From: Longibacter salinarum
Lineage (GTDB): Bacteria; Bacteroidota; Rhodothermia; Rhodothermales; Salinibacteraceae
Direction: 5' to 3'
Length of the DNA stretch: 64,000 bases
Assembly: GCF_002554795.1 (NCBI RefSeq)
Contig: NZ_PDEQ01000001.1
Location: forward strand, 62,001-126,000
The notes beneath the pieces were generated by a model. That model did not search any database, had not been told where the DNA came from, and saw nothing but the letters and a program-made list of their open reading frames with translations. Made by a program: the position numbers and the translations under genes. The number at the start of each line of letters is the position of its first letter. The first letter of the stretch is position 1. Positions 47,000-55,878 of the stretch are shown in pieces.

Positions 47000-47836
47000 A
47001 TGACGAAGCCGGTCGCACTCTCAATTGCAGGAAGTGACTCCGGTGGTGGCGCCGGCATCCAGGCAGACCTCAAGTCGATGGAGGCCAACGGCGTCTTCGC
47101 GACATCTGTTATCACCGCCGTGACCGCGCAGAATACCGAAGCGGTGACGATGGCCTATGATCTCCCAACGCGCATTATCAAAGCGCAGATCGACGCCGTA
47201 GCGAAAGACTTTGATGTGTCGGCCACTAAGACGGGCATGCTGTCCACGTCCGAGATCATTCGCACCGTAGCCGAGAAGGTGGAGGAGCACGACCTGTTTC
47301 CGTTCATCGTAGACCCGGTCATGATATCCAAGAGCGGGTTCAAGCTACTGCAGGACGAAGCGATCGATACGTTGCGCGAGGTCCTCCTTCCGCTAGCGAC
47401 GATCACGACGCCCAATATTCACGAGGTCGAGTACCTGACGGGCGAAGAGATTCTCTCGGTTGACGACGCGAAGGAGGCGGCGAAGACGATCTTCGAGATG
47501 GGGCCGAGCTCGGTCCTGGTCAAGGGCGGGCACATGAATGAGACCGCCGAAGCGATGGACATTCTGTATGACGGCACCGCGTTTCATACCTTCACCGCCG
47601 ACAGAATCCGTACGGATAACACCCACGGCACCGGTTGCACGTACGCCAGTGCGATCGCAGCGAATCTTGCGCAGGGATGGGACCTCGGCAATGCCATTGA
47701 GCGAGCAAAGCGCTATGTGACGGCCGCGATCCGCAACTCGCTGGACCTCGGCAGCGGCCACGGCCCGACGAATCACTTCTTCCATCTCGATCCCGAAGGA
47801 GCATCGGAGGAGAAAGGTGTCATCGTTGATGCCTGA
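47000..47836 (+). CDS. thiD: ThiD HMP/HMP-P kinase
   Basis: 278-residue ribokinase-fold enzyme that phosphorylates hydroxymethylpyrimidine twice for thiamin assembly. [18 protein letters not shown] is the HMP site, [10 protein letters not shown] the adjacent loop, and [20 protein letters not shown] the ATP/anion-hole region with the catalytic Asp-Thr-Gly-Cys type motif. The length is normal and the ATG at 47000 is a good start. It closes the thi cluster; no TPP riboswitch was recognised upstream of thiO or thiD. Confidence 0.95.
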   Translation: MTKPVALSIAGSDSGGGAGIQADLKSMEANGVFATSVITAVTAQNTEAVTMAYDLPTRIIKAQIDAVAKDFDVSATKTGMLSTSEIIRTVAEKVEEHDLFPFIVDPVMISKSGFKLLQDEAIDTLREVLLPLATITTPNIHEVEYLTGEEILSVDDAKEAAKTIFEMGPSSVLVKGGHMNETAEAMDILYDGTAFHTFTADRIRTDNTHGTGCTYASAIAANLAQGWDLGNAIERAKRYVTAAIRNSLDLGSGHGPTNHFFHLDPEGASEEKGVIVDA

Positions 47837-48214
47837 CCATGATCATGGAGCGACGCTCCTACGGCTCGGCGTGATGAGATATCGCACAGTGAGCGGAGGG
47901 GCGATGGCGTTGAAAGCCTCGTAGTTCTCGCCCGGATCTGTGAGGTACCCACGAAGCGGGGAAAAGCGATCCGGTGAACAATCCATGATCCGCGCATTTC
48001 CGGGATCAATTCCCGTTTCTCGCTGTGCATTATGCTACGAAACGGACACGGCAGCGCACGCCGCTCCGGTTTCGCTTGACATCGAGGGAAGGCCCGGCGC
48101 CGGGCTCGCTGAGTACGCCTTTTACGGCTTGTTCATTTGCGAAAAACCACGGCGGGTTGTACACTCGATACTCCGGTTGCGCGACGCATCATGCGCCGCC
48201 GGGACATACAGTTT
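47837..48214. other. Gene-poor region before tRNA-Arg
   Basis: About 380 bp with no credible gene. It contains a 14-bp perfect palindrome GCCCGGCGCCGGGC at 48092-48105 and the candidate tRNA promoter described separately. Confidence 0.4.
48137..48165 (+). promoter_or_regulatory. Candidate sigma-70-type promoter for tRNA-Arg
   Basis: TTGCGA at 48137-48142, a 17-bp spacer and TACACT at 48160-48165, giving a start about 43 nt before the mature tRNA. Each hexamer has a single-digit number of mismatches to consensus, so this is moderate evidence. Confidence 0.45.
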
Positions 48215-48288
48215 CTGCCCGTAGCTCAGATGGACAGAGCGGCGCACTACGGATGCGCAGGTCGGGGGTTCGAATCCTCCCGGGCAGG
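48215..48288 (+). tRNA. tRNA-Arg (anticodon ACG)
   Basis: Folds by hand as a standard cloverleaf of 74 nt. The acceptor stem is CTGCCCG/CGGGCAG with G73. The D arm is GCTC/GAGC, the anticodon stem GCGCA/TGCGC with loop CTACGGA (anticodon ACG at 48249-48251, A34 usually read as inosine), and the T arm GGGGG-TTCGAAT-CCTCC. CCA is not encoded. It decodes CGU/CGC/CGA arginine codons. Confidence 0.95.
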
Positions 48289-48296
48289 CTACCAAG

Positions 48297-48342
48297 AAAC
48301 CCCACTGAATCGCTGGAGACGGCGAAAGCAGTGGGGTTTTTT
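48297..48342 (+). terminator. Rho-independent terminator after tRNA-Arg
   Basis: AAACCCCACTG at 48297-48307 pairs with CAGTGGGGTTT at 48329-48339, followed by a run of T (48337-48342), 9 bp after the tRNA. Confidence 0.85.
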
Positions 48343-48777
48343 GCTTGTGCATGTCAGATGCGCCAAGGAGGGAAGTCTAGATGGAGCCGGCTGACACGGA
48401 GATGCGTCGGCATCGATCGGACGCTCTTCCGTTCTGAAGTGCGCCGTCTTGTGCGGGTAGCATCCATCATGTGTCCCGCCGCCCTCGTTTCTGCGCCGGT
48501 TATTGGCCACGGGCCCTCTCGTTTCCCTTACATCCAGACCACTGAGTTCTCGCACAAGCACTCTACGTTTTGCCCGGTCGAACATGCGAGAGTAAGATTA
48601 CGACCGGCTACCGCGCGCGCTCTTTCTTGATACGGTAGCACGCGCATCCCTGATACGGCGGGCCCTTTCCCGGGGCCTCGGTCTCCCGTGCTGTGGGCTA
48701 CAGAATCCCAACGGATTCTCAATTCTCGAGCCTGCTCATTTTCCGAGCGTCCTTTTTTCGGATCCAGTTCACCGACC
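48343..48777. other. Gene-poor region between tRNA-Arg and methyltransferase fusion
   Basis: About 435 bp with no convincing gene. The longer open frames here lack signal or domain character. Confidence 0.4.
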
Positions 48778-50835
48778 ATGACCTCCTCTGATCCGGCTGT
48801 TTCGGACCCGGACGAAGCCGCACCGGGTGGCCCAGTTCCGCGTCTGGGTCCACACGTCCCCTCTGATTGGTGGCGGACCTTATTCGACGAGACCTATCTT
48901 TTTACGGATGCGGACGTCCTCACGCCCGCGATCACGGCCCGAGAAGTGGATCATCTGCTCGACCACACCGGGCTCGGGACGGACGACGTGGTTCTAGATC
49001 TTTGCTGCGGCCACGGTCGTCATGCGCTGGAACTGGCCCGGCGCGGGTTTCGGAAGATCTCCGGGCTCGATCAGTCCGAGTACCTCCTGGAGGTTGCGAG
49101 GTCGTCCGCGCGCAACGAAGGCATCGACATTCCCTTTGCCCTCGGAGACGCTCGCGACCTCCCATTCGGTGCCGCCAGCTTTGATGCCGTCTTGCTTCTC
49201 GGAAACAGCTTCGGATACTTCGAGAAAGAAGAGGATGACCGCCGGGTGCTGAATGAGGTGTCCCGCATTCTTCGTCCCGGCGGCCGCGTGGTCCTCGACC
49301 TGACCGATGGTGATCACACGCGCGCTTCGTTTCACCCTCGTTCGTGGGAGTGGGTCGGCGATCATCACCTGGTTTGTCGCGAGCGAGAGTTGGTGGACGG
49401 GCGCCGACTCGTCGTCCGAGAGATCGTGGTCGACATCCGTCGGGGCATTGAAGAGGACCGCTTCTACGCCGAACGCCTCTACGGGCGCCGTCAAATCTTG
49501 GAGGTCCTCGATGCGTCAGGCTTTCGCGGCGCAACGATCATCCCGATGAAGGGCGAGTCGTCCCGTGGCGACGATCTGGGCCTCATGCAACACCGCTTTC
49601 TCGTTACCGCGTGCTCGGCGTCCTCGCCGCAGACGCGGCTCGCGACCGGAAACGGTCAGATGTCGCCCAGCAAACCCTCGTCAGACCGGGATGGCTCCCG
49701 CAAGGCATCGAAGGAGGTGCAGGCGATGCTTTCTAAGTCTCCCTCTTGGTTCGTCCGGTCCGGTCCGCCCCCGGGCAGAGGTGGGTCACCGCGTCGCTTT
49801 GTGGCCGTCCTGCTCGGGGATCCGCGTCTGCCGGACGAAACAAAACTCGGCGGCATCTTCGACGACGACGATTTCGAGGTGCTGGAGCGCCTGCGCGCAG
49901 CACTGAGCGAACTGGATCTGTACGAATTTATGTATCTGGACGAGCATGATCGCCTTCTCGAGAATCTCCGGATCTTCGGCCCGAGTGTAGACCTTGTTTT
50001 CAACCTGTGCGACGAGGGCCTCCGCAACGTTCCGAGGCAAGAGTTGCATGTACCGGCGGTTTTGGAGTTGCTCAACCTCTCATACACGGGAGCCGGGCCC
50101 CAGTGTCTAGCACACTGCTACGACAAGTCGATTGTCCGAGGCGTCGCCTCCGAGATGGGCATCCGGGTAGCTCGAGGCTTCTACCTTTCTTCGGAGGCCG
50201 TCCTGCAGACCGTTCTACGCGCTGCGGATACAGATCTATCATACCCGGTCATCGTGAAGCCGAACGCGGCGGACAACAGTATGGGCATGACGAATCGATG
50301 CATAGCCCGAAATCGCGACGAGCTTCGCGCCGCCGTTGCGTCGGTTTGGGACCAGGTAGGAAACACGCGACCGCTACTGATCGAGGAGTTTCTCACCGGC
50401 GCTGATCTCACCTACGGGGTCATCGGAAACCCGGCGAGTGGGTTCTTGTCGCTCCCCATCAGCCAAGACGATTACAGCAGTCTCCCTGAAGGATCACCCC
50501 CCTTCAGCGGGTATGAAGCGAAATGGGTACCTGAATCTCCCTATTGGACGGACGTGACCGCTGTGCCCGCTCAGCTTCCCGAGGCGGTCGCGGGCCGGAT
50601 TCGGCGGGACAGCCATCGCCTCTTCGCCCGGCTCGAGTGCCGCGACTACGCGCGATTCGACTGGCGGCTCGACGCACGGGGCATCCCTCACCTTCTGGAG
50701 GTTAATCCGAATCCGGGCTGGTCGTGGGATAGTCACCTCGTTGAAGCAGCAGCCTTTGCGGGGATGTCGTATGCGAGCGTTTTAGCGTCCATCCTCGAAG
50801 CAGCCTATCAGCGGTTGTCTGTCCGAACGGAGTAG
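48778..50835 (+). CDS. Class I SAM methyltransferase fused to D-Ala-D-Ala-ligase-like ATP-grasp
   Basis: 685-residue protein from the ATG at 48778. The N-terminal half (about 30-285) is a Rossmann methyltransferase: motif I is VVLDLCCGHGRHALELA, with SFDAVLLLGNSFGYFE and LRPGGRVVLDL following. A low-complexity linker leads to an ATP-grasp half (about 335-680) of the D-Ala-D-Ala ligase type, with LLNLSYTGAGPQCLAHCYDK, VIVKPNAADNSMGM and HLLEVNPNPGWSWDSHL. Such a protein would methylate and then ligate, or the reverse, on one molecule. No wall-synthesis or RiPP gene is adjacent, so the substrate is unknown. The frame runs unbroken through both halves. Confidence 0.85.
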   Translation: MTSSDPAVSDPDEAAPGGPVPRLGPHVPSDWWRTLFDETYLFTDADVLTPAITAREVDHLLDHTGLGTDDVVLDLCCGHGRHALELARRGFRKISGLDQSEYLLEVARSSARNEGIDIPFALGDARDLPFGAASFDAVLLLGNSFGYFEKEEDDRRVLNEVSRILRPGGRVVLDLTDGDHTRASFHPRSWEWVGDHHLVCRERELVDGRRLVVREIVVDIRRGIEEDRFYAERLYGRRQILEVLDASGFRGATIIPMKGESSRGDDLGLMQHRFLVTACSASSPQTRLATGNGQMSPSKPSSDRDGSRKASKEVQAMLSKSPSWFVRSGPPPGRGGSPRRFVAVLLGDPRLPDETKLGGIFDDDDFEVLERLRAALSELDLYEFMYLDEHDRLLENLRIFGPSVDLVFNLCDEGLRNVPRQELHVPAVLELLNLSYTGAGPQCLAHCYDKSIVRGVASEMGIRVARGFYLSSEAVLQTVLRAADTDLSYPVIVKPNAADNSMGMTNRCIARNRDELRAAVASVWDQVGNTRPLLIEEFLTGADLTYGVIGNPASGFLSLPISQDDYSSLPEGSPPFSGYEAKWVPESPYWTDVTAVPAQLPEAVAGRIRRDSHRLFARLECRDYARFDWRLDARGIPHLLEVNPNPGWSWDSHLVEAAAFAGMSYASVLASILEAAYQRLSVRTE

Positions 50836-51580
50836 TCGAACGGAAAAGACGCGCGCTTCGTGCGGCGATCGAACAGGGCGGGGCCGACTTCGAGGATGCA
50901 TATCTGACTGCCTCAGGCGTGGAGGCGGGGCCGATATCGTGGTGACGCGAAACGAATCTGCTTTTGCCAGCGGGCCGCTCTGTCCGCAGCATCCACGGGA
51001 CCTGGTTTCGGCTTTGAGGGAGGAGGGCAGGTGAGTGTTAGCGGGTACCATCTCCCGCCATTCTGTTACCGGGAGACGCGAAGGATCGGCTCAATGGCTT
51101 TAAGCGTCAGCTCCCGAGTAGATACAGAGTCAAAGAATTGGTGCACCGCCCGACAATAGGCTTCCCTGGTAGTCTTGTCGTGCTATCTCCGCCGTAAAGA
51201 TCTTGATGACCCGACGACGGGCGTGCTTACCAGGGTCTGCGAGACAGGACGCAACGTTGACCGGTGCAGCGGCACGAGATCGGGCCTCACGAGGCTGAAT
51301 GTGGGTGTTGAGGAGGTAGATATCCGGGGCAGAACGCATTTCCAGTGGCAAAGTGGGCCTCGATGATTATATTTCCTGCCGTGAGATTGGAGTCGAACGT
51401 AATCATGCCGCTCATCAGCGCCACGGGAGTGTGCGTCGGTTATGTTCTGACGTGGGGCTAACTTGCGTGTGTAACCCCACGTGGTTCGCATCACGCCGGA
51501 CTTCGATTCGAAGCAATTAGCTTTGATTGCGAGACGATCACGCGCACAACGCCCGCCCCCGAACATTTATACGACAGACC
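50836..51580. other. 745-bp gene-poor region
   Basis: Short open frames exist on both strands but none has signal peptide, domain or clear coding character. It may hold decayed sequence and the promoter of the small secreted protein. Confidence 0.4.
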
Positions 51581-52036
51581 GTGAAATCATCCGTACTGGC
51601 TACAATCCTTCTCTTGGTGTTCGCGCTCGACCCGACGGCGAGCCAGGCCCAGAATACAAACAGCGACTATGCATACGTAGCAAAAGAGCTCTCCGATATC
51701 GTCTCGGGCACCGTAGGAAGCGGATCCGGGGACTATCAGGTCTCGGAGAGTCGGATCGGGAAGAACAAACTCAGCTACGAACGTCCGTTCTACGGCGGGA
51801 ATACGTATTACATCCACTCGATTGCCTCGGAGCAGGCGTCGGTCGTGAAGATGACGATCACGTGCAACAATTACAGGGTGTTAGACGAGTTCAGGTCTAG
51901 CAACGCCGTCGGTGCTTCATTTGAACCTCCGCACGGCACGCAAACATGCACGATCGAAACATTTGTCTCAAACACCACGACGCCCAATACATCGCATTTC
52001 ATCGGCATGGCGATCATGTTCAGCAAGCAGAAGTAG
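51581..52036 (+). CDS. Small secreted protein, no family
   Basis: 151-residue protein if started at GTG 51581, which gives a clean signal peptide ending ASQAQ; an upstream in-frame start adds 18 non-signal residues. The mature part is about 125 residues with two Cys (TITCNN and TQTCTI) about 35 residues apart that could form a disulfide, and repeated Ser/Asn/Thr, consistent with an extracellular beta protein. No family is recognised. Confidence 0.6.
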   Translation: MKSSVLATILLLVFALDPTASQAQNTNSDYAYVAKELSDIVSGTVGSGSGDYQVSESRIGKNKLSYERPFYGGNTYYIHSIASEQASVVKMTITCNNYRVLDEFRSSNAVGASFEPPHGTQTCTIETFVSNTTTPNTSHFIGMAIMFSKQK

Positions 52037-52591
52037 GGATCGCGACAAGACGCAGAACGGCTGGACGCATCACTCGGACTTCCGTGCATGCTTCTCTAAC
52101 CCAAGATAGAAACCTCGACAAGGGGAACTTCCCCGGAAAAACTAGACTCGTATAGTGCCTACAACGAGAGGACGCGCCGAGTAGAGGAGGGCACCATGTC
52201 AGAAACGAGCGAGCGGGTCGTGGACGCCCGGGGTGACGGCGTGTCGCATCTGCGCCGGTATCGTATCTACAACGGAATAGGGGTGCGCTGACGGTCGCAA
52301 TGAGCAGTCTCCTCACCACGTACGGGCGTTCTGAACTGGAGCTGCCATTCGAACTGGTTGTGCTTCCTAGTTTGCCCAAAGAGCGAAATTAGACGGTGAG
52401 ATGGCAAGGCTAGAGAGTTGTACACTGCGGTTGTGCACCGCTCTTTTTTTAGCGTTTACAATCAAGCCGCGCCGACCCTCTACTTTTGACTGGTTGAATT
52501 ATGGGGGCAACCTCTCTAACTCTGTACGCCCGGTTGGGTCAGATAATGGGGAAGCCTACAATTGCACAGAGGGTTCGTCAGCGTCGCGATG
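52037..52591. other. Gene-poor region containing dispersed repeat copy A
   Basis: About 555 bp between the small secreted protein and the 3' end of the TonB receptor gene. It carries repeat copy A (see repeat entry); otherwise no gene is credible. Confidence 0.4.
52371..52519 (+). repeat. Dispersed imperfect direct repeat, copy A
   Basis: About 130-150 bp that recurs at 63829-63985 in the same orientation. Aligned by eye, conserved blocks are 21/23, 24/26 and 20/21 identical, plus at least 24 identical bases at 52478-52501. Intervening segments differ by substitution and small indels. No open frame is maintained between copies, so it looks non-coding. It may be an element remnant, an att-like site or a MITE; none is established. 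Confidence 0.75.
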
Positions 52592-54862
52592 TCACAGCGT
52601 CACCGACAGTCCGGCGCGGGTTTGCCGGCCCGGACCGGGAAGGCCAAGCTGGAGGTAGGTGGCGTCGTCGGTCAGATTGTCGACGCGGATGAAGAGCTCG
52701 CTGGACCACGCGGCGCCGATGGATAGGTCGTAAGCGGCTCGGAGATCTACGATCCACGCACGGGGCAGTCGAGTGAAGGTGTTCGCCTCGGTACGGGCGT
52801 ACGTACCGCCGGTGTGGTGAAGCTGGCCGGTGAACGTTAACTTGCCGGGCGTCCACGTGGCAGTGCCGGTCCCGACCCAGGCCGGCTTCTCGTCCAGCTT
52901 CTGTGCGTCGCCGCCGTCGGGAAGGCCCCGAGGTCGCGACCACGTCAGGTGGCCATCGAGTGTGAGCGCGTCCACCGGGCGTACCGCGCCCGTCACCTCT
53001 ACGCCCACCACCCGGCTGCCCCCCAGGTTGATGCGCTGCTCTCGTCCCGCGTTGGGGCCGCTCTGGAACGTGCGCTGATCGATCGCATCGGTGGTGCGGC
53101 TAAGAAAGAGAGTGGCCCCGCCCTGCACGCGCCCAGTTTGCCGCTGAACGCCGGCTTCGGCGATCCAGGCGGTGACGGGGGAGAGGTTCGGGTTGGGAAC
53201 GAACTTTCCAAGGGCCGCGCCGAAGAGCTCCCGCATGGTCGGGAAGCGAGTCTTGCGCCCTGCGGTCGTCCGAACTGTCCATCCGGTGCTCCATGTGGCC
53301 GTCAGCCCGAGTGTCGCGTTGACTGCCGAAAACGCCCCCCGCGCTGGAAAGGGCCCCGTCGTCGGCGTTGCCGTGCCGTCCCAACTGATGCCCCCGGATG
53401 CCGTCAGAAGGTCGGTGAGCTCAAGGTCGCCTTCCAGACCGACGTTGTATAGGCGCTGTCCAAAGATCTCAACGGAGTCGGCTTCGGCGCCCTGTGGGCC
53501 GTACGGCACGATGGCCTGCCGGTGCTGCGTGCGAAGGAACGTGCCAAAGGCGGTGAGGCTGCCGGTTTCTCCCTGGCGCGTCAGCAAGAGCCGCGTTCCG
53601 CCGGTCCAGTCGCGGTCGTTCTGGGTTTCGGTAAGCGCGTCGTACGCCACGCTTTGGTACTGGTAGATGTCCTGCTCGAAGCGGCTTCCCCACAATGCTC
53701 CGCGTAGCACGATTTGTTCACCCAGAGGTGCACGTCCGCTTGCCATGAGCATGGATTTTTTCCAGGTCGGGTAACGCCAGTAGCGAACGCGCGCCTCGGC
53801 AGGATCCACGTGACTTTCCGGCGCCACGCCCTGACTTGCATCTACGTGGAGCGCGGACACCCCCACCTGCGCCTTCCCATCAAACCGGTAACTCCCCCGA
53901 ACGAAGGCGCTCGTGAGCGTGCGATCGGTGTTGACACGTCGGTCGGCGTCCGGCTGGCTGAAAGGAAGATCCGCTTCGTCCGGCACCGGCTGGTCGCCGT
54001 GGCTGGCGTGCTGTACGGCAGCCGTCACGTCCCACGGACCGCTCCGCCGAAGGTACGTGGCCATTCCACGCCGGAGTCCAGCGGTACCTATCTGGCTCTG
54101 CAGTTCAACGCGATCACCGGGCACGTCGAGCATGCGCGACTGCACGTTTACCGCTCCACCGATCGTGTTAGGGCCGTAGCGAACCGGCACCGTGCCCTTT
54201 GCGACGGTGATCGACTCCACGACACCGGCTGGAATCAGGCTCACGTCGACCCGGTTGTCCCACGGCACGTTCAGGAGGGCGCCGTCAAAGAATTGCGCCG
54301 TCTGCCGGTCGCCGGCGTTCCGGAAATAGAGGAGCGTCTGTCCTCGCGAGTTGGTCTGGACGTGCGTGCCCGGGATCAGGAGTCCGAGGTCGGACACGGC
54401 GGCGGCGTCCTGGCCGCGGATGGCGGCGGGTTCGATGCGCTGCACCGTCGTCGCTGTGCGGCTGGGGGCGCTAGTGCGTTCTTCGACGACGATCTCGTTT
54501 AGCGTGTACGGGGAAAGCGAAAGGGCGACGTCGAGGGTTGCTGTTCGGCCTGAAGAAATCTCGACGTCCCGGGCGGCGGGCTCGTAGCCGACGCGTGTAA
54601 AGACGAGGCGATACGTGCCGGTCGGCAGGAGGAGCTGAAAGGCACCGGTGGAGTCCGTGCTGGTGCCGTCCTTCCCGGCGCGCACTGTGACGTTCACGCC
54701 AGCGAGCGGCGTCCCCTGGGCGTCGATTACGGTCCCCCGGACGAAACCCGGACCTGGATCCGTTCCGGGCTGATGTCCTTGTGCCCATGCCCGTTCAGCG
54801 GGTCCGAGGGCAAGAAATAACCAGGCGAAACCGATGAGTATACAGACGGCTGTCCTTCGCAT
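52592..54862 (-). CDS. TonB-dependent outer-membrane receptor
   Basis: 756-residue receptor from the ATG at 54862, with a signal peptide ending RAWAQG. A carboxypeptidase-D-regulatory-like domain (FVRGTVIDAQGTPLAGVNV) comes first, as in many Bacteroidota receptors, then the plug (AAAVSDLGLLIPGTHVQ, VPVRYGPNTIGGAVNV), then a beta barrel to the C-terminus. It imports a bulky ligand with TonB energy; siderophore versus sugar or cobalamin cannot be decided. No SusD or iron-uptake partner is adjacent. Confidence 0.92.
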   Translation of the reverse strand: MRRTAVCILIGFAWLFLALGPAERAWAQGHQPGTDPGPGFVRGTVIDAQGTPLAGVNVTVRAGKDGTSTDSTGAFQLLLPTGTYRLVFTRVGYEPAARDVEISSGRTATLDVALSLSPYTLNEIVVEERTSAPSRTATTVQRIEPAAIRGQDAAAVSDLGLLIPGTHVQTNSRGQTLLYFRNAGDRQTAQFFDGALLNVPWDNRVDVSLIPAGVVESITVAKGTVPVRYGPNTIGGAVNVQSRMLDVPGDRVELQSQIGTAGLRRGMATYLRRSGPWDVTAAVQHASHGDQPVPDEADLPFSQPDADRRVNTDRTLTSAFVRGSYRFDGKAQVGVSALHVDASQGVAPESHVDPAEARVRYWRYPTWKKSMLMASGRAPLGEQIVLRGALWGSRFEQDIYQYQSVAYDALTETQNDRDWTGGTRLLLTRQGETGSLTAFGTFLRTQHRQAIVPYGPQGAEADSVEIFGQRLYNVGLEGDLELTDLLTASGGISWDGTATPTTGPFPARGAFSAVNATLGLTATWSTGWTVRTTAGRKTRFPTMRELFGAALGKFVPNPNLSPVTAWIAEAGVQRQTGRVQGGATLFLSRTTDAIDQRTFQSGPNAGREQRINLGGSRVVGVEVTGAVRPVDALTLDGHLTWSRPRGLPDGGDAQKLDEKPAWVGTGTATWTPGKLTFTGQLHHTGGTYARTEANTFTRLPRAWIVDLRAAYDLSIGAAWSSELFIRVDNLTDDATYLQLGLPGPGRQTRAGLSVTL

Positions 54863-55351
54863 AACGTCAGCTACAGGGGGAGAAGCGGGGAGGTGGGAGG
54901 CCCGGCGGCGATTCACGCAAAGCGCGATATGAGGTCGAGCAGAGTCAAGCACGGATGGGGATGATGGATTCCGATGTCGGACGGACGGCGGGCCGTCTTG
55001 TGAGGTCTAGGTGCGAGCGCCCAAATGCACGAGCGCACCTGAGTCGTTTAAAGTACGCGCGCCGGGAGTGTACTGACGTCGTTTGCGTGCGCGGACTGCG
55101 TTGTGAATACGGTATTTGAGGTCCGTCTATTCCGCTGGCACGCTAGCGGAGGGGCGAAACTGATGCTGACTTCACAACGGAGTCTTCCTGCGTAAACGTT
55201 CATCTTTCTCTTGGGTCCACGTTGGTCGTTTTGCACGTCTGGGGAACGGGAGGGGCGGTATCATCTTCTAGATGCAGCCTGGCTCGAGACTGTGGCAGGC
55301 GCCCGGCGAATGAAATCATGGACATCGACATCCACATTACCGAATCAACCA
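54863..55351. other. Divergent region between receptor and lipoprotein, no gene seen
   Basis: About 490 bp. Should contain promoters for both flanking genes; no coding frame is credible. Confidence 0.4.
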
Positions 55352-55855
55352 ATGGCCAACGACACCATGCGATATTCTCTGCAACGTCTCTCGCGCCCGT
55401 GGGCTGTAGGCGTCGTTCTGGTCTTTCTGCTTGGCGCTTGCGCCGGATCGGGTGATCCGGACAGTACGGGTACAGACACCGGATCGACCGCTACCGACAC
55501 CACGAGTGCCGATTCGTCTACTGCGGGCGACCGGACCGATGGTTCTGACCTGCGAGCACGCCCCGCTCCGCCGCCTGGCACTGTAGAAGTACGCGCTGTC
55601 GTCGAGACCTGCACGTCAGATGCCGACGGTATGCAGTGCACGCTCGCCATCCGGTCGGTGCTTCGCACCGGCATGTCGACGCCGGTGATGGCGGCGGGCC
55701 GTCGAACGGTGTGGGTGCAGCAACACGTCGCTGATGCGTATGCCGACGACGGGCTCCCACGCGAAACGCCGAGGGATCTTCGGCTGTCGGCTCCATCCGA
55801 ATCCCTCGGCGATGCGTCCGATACTCCGATGTGGACGCTGGTTCGCGTTTTGTAA
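55352..55855 (+). CDS. Small lipoprotein with Thr/Ser-rich linker
   Basis: 167-residue lipoprotein from the ATG at 55352 (an ATG five codons on is possible), with lipobox LLGAC and a Ser/Thr/Asp/Gly-rich linker of about 40 residues. The C-terminal domain (about 85-165) has two Cys (ETCTSDADGMQCTL) likely to form a disulfide and beta-type spacing. No family is recognised. It is convergent with the giant Asp-box gene, 23 bp apart. Confidence 0.65.
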   Translation: MANDTMRYSLQRLSRPWAVGVVLVFLLGACAGSGDPDSTGTDTGSTATDTTSADSSTAGDRTDGSDLRARPAPPPGTVEVRAVVETCTSDADGMQCTLAIRSVLRTGMSTPVMAAGRRTVWVQQHVADAYADDGLPRETPRDLRLSAPSESLGDASDTPMWTLVRVL

Positions 55856-55878
55856 GTCCGGTACCGTCCCCGGGTCAC

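Noticed and set aside
51361-51460. Short minus-strand open frame of about 45 codons
   Set aside because: It has some coding feel but no signal, domain or start context and a stop close upstream; kept only as a note.
52371-52519. Repeat as a protein-coding fragment
   Set aside because: Small indels between copies shift the frame and each frame begins directly after a stop, so it is treated as non-coding.
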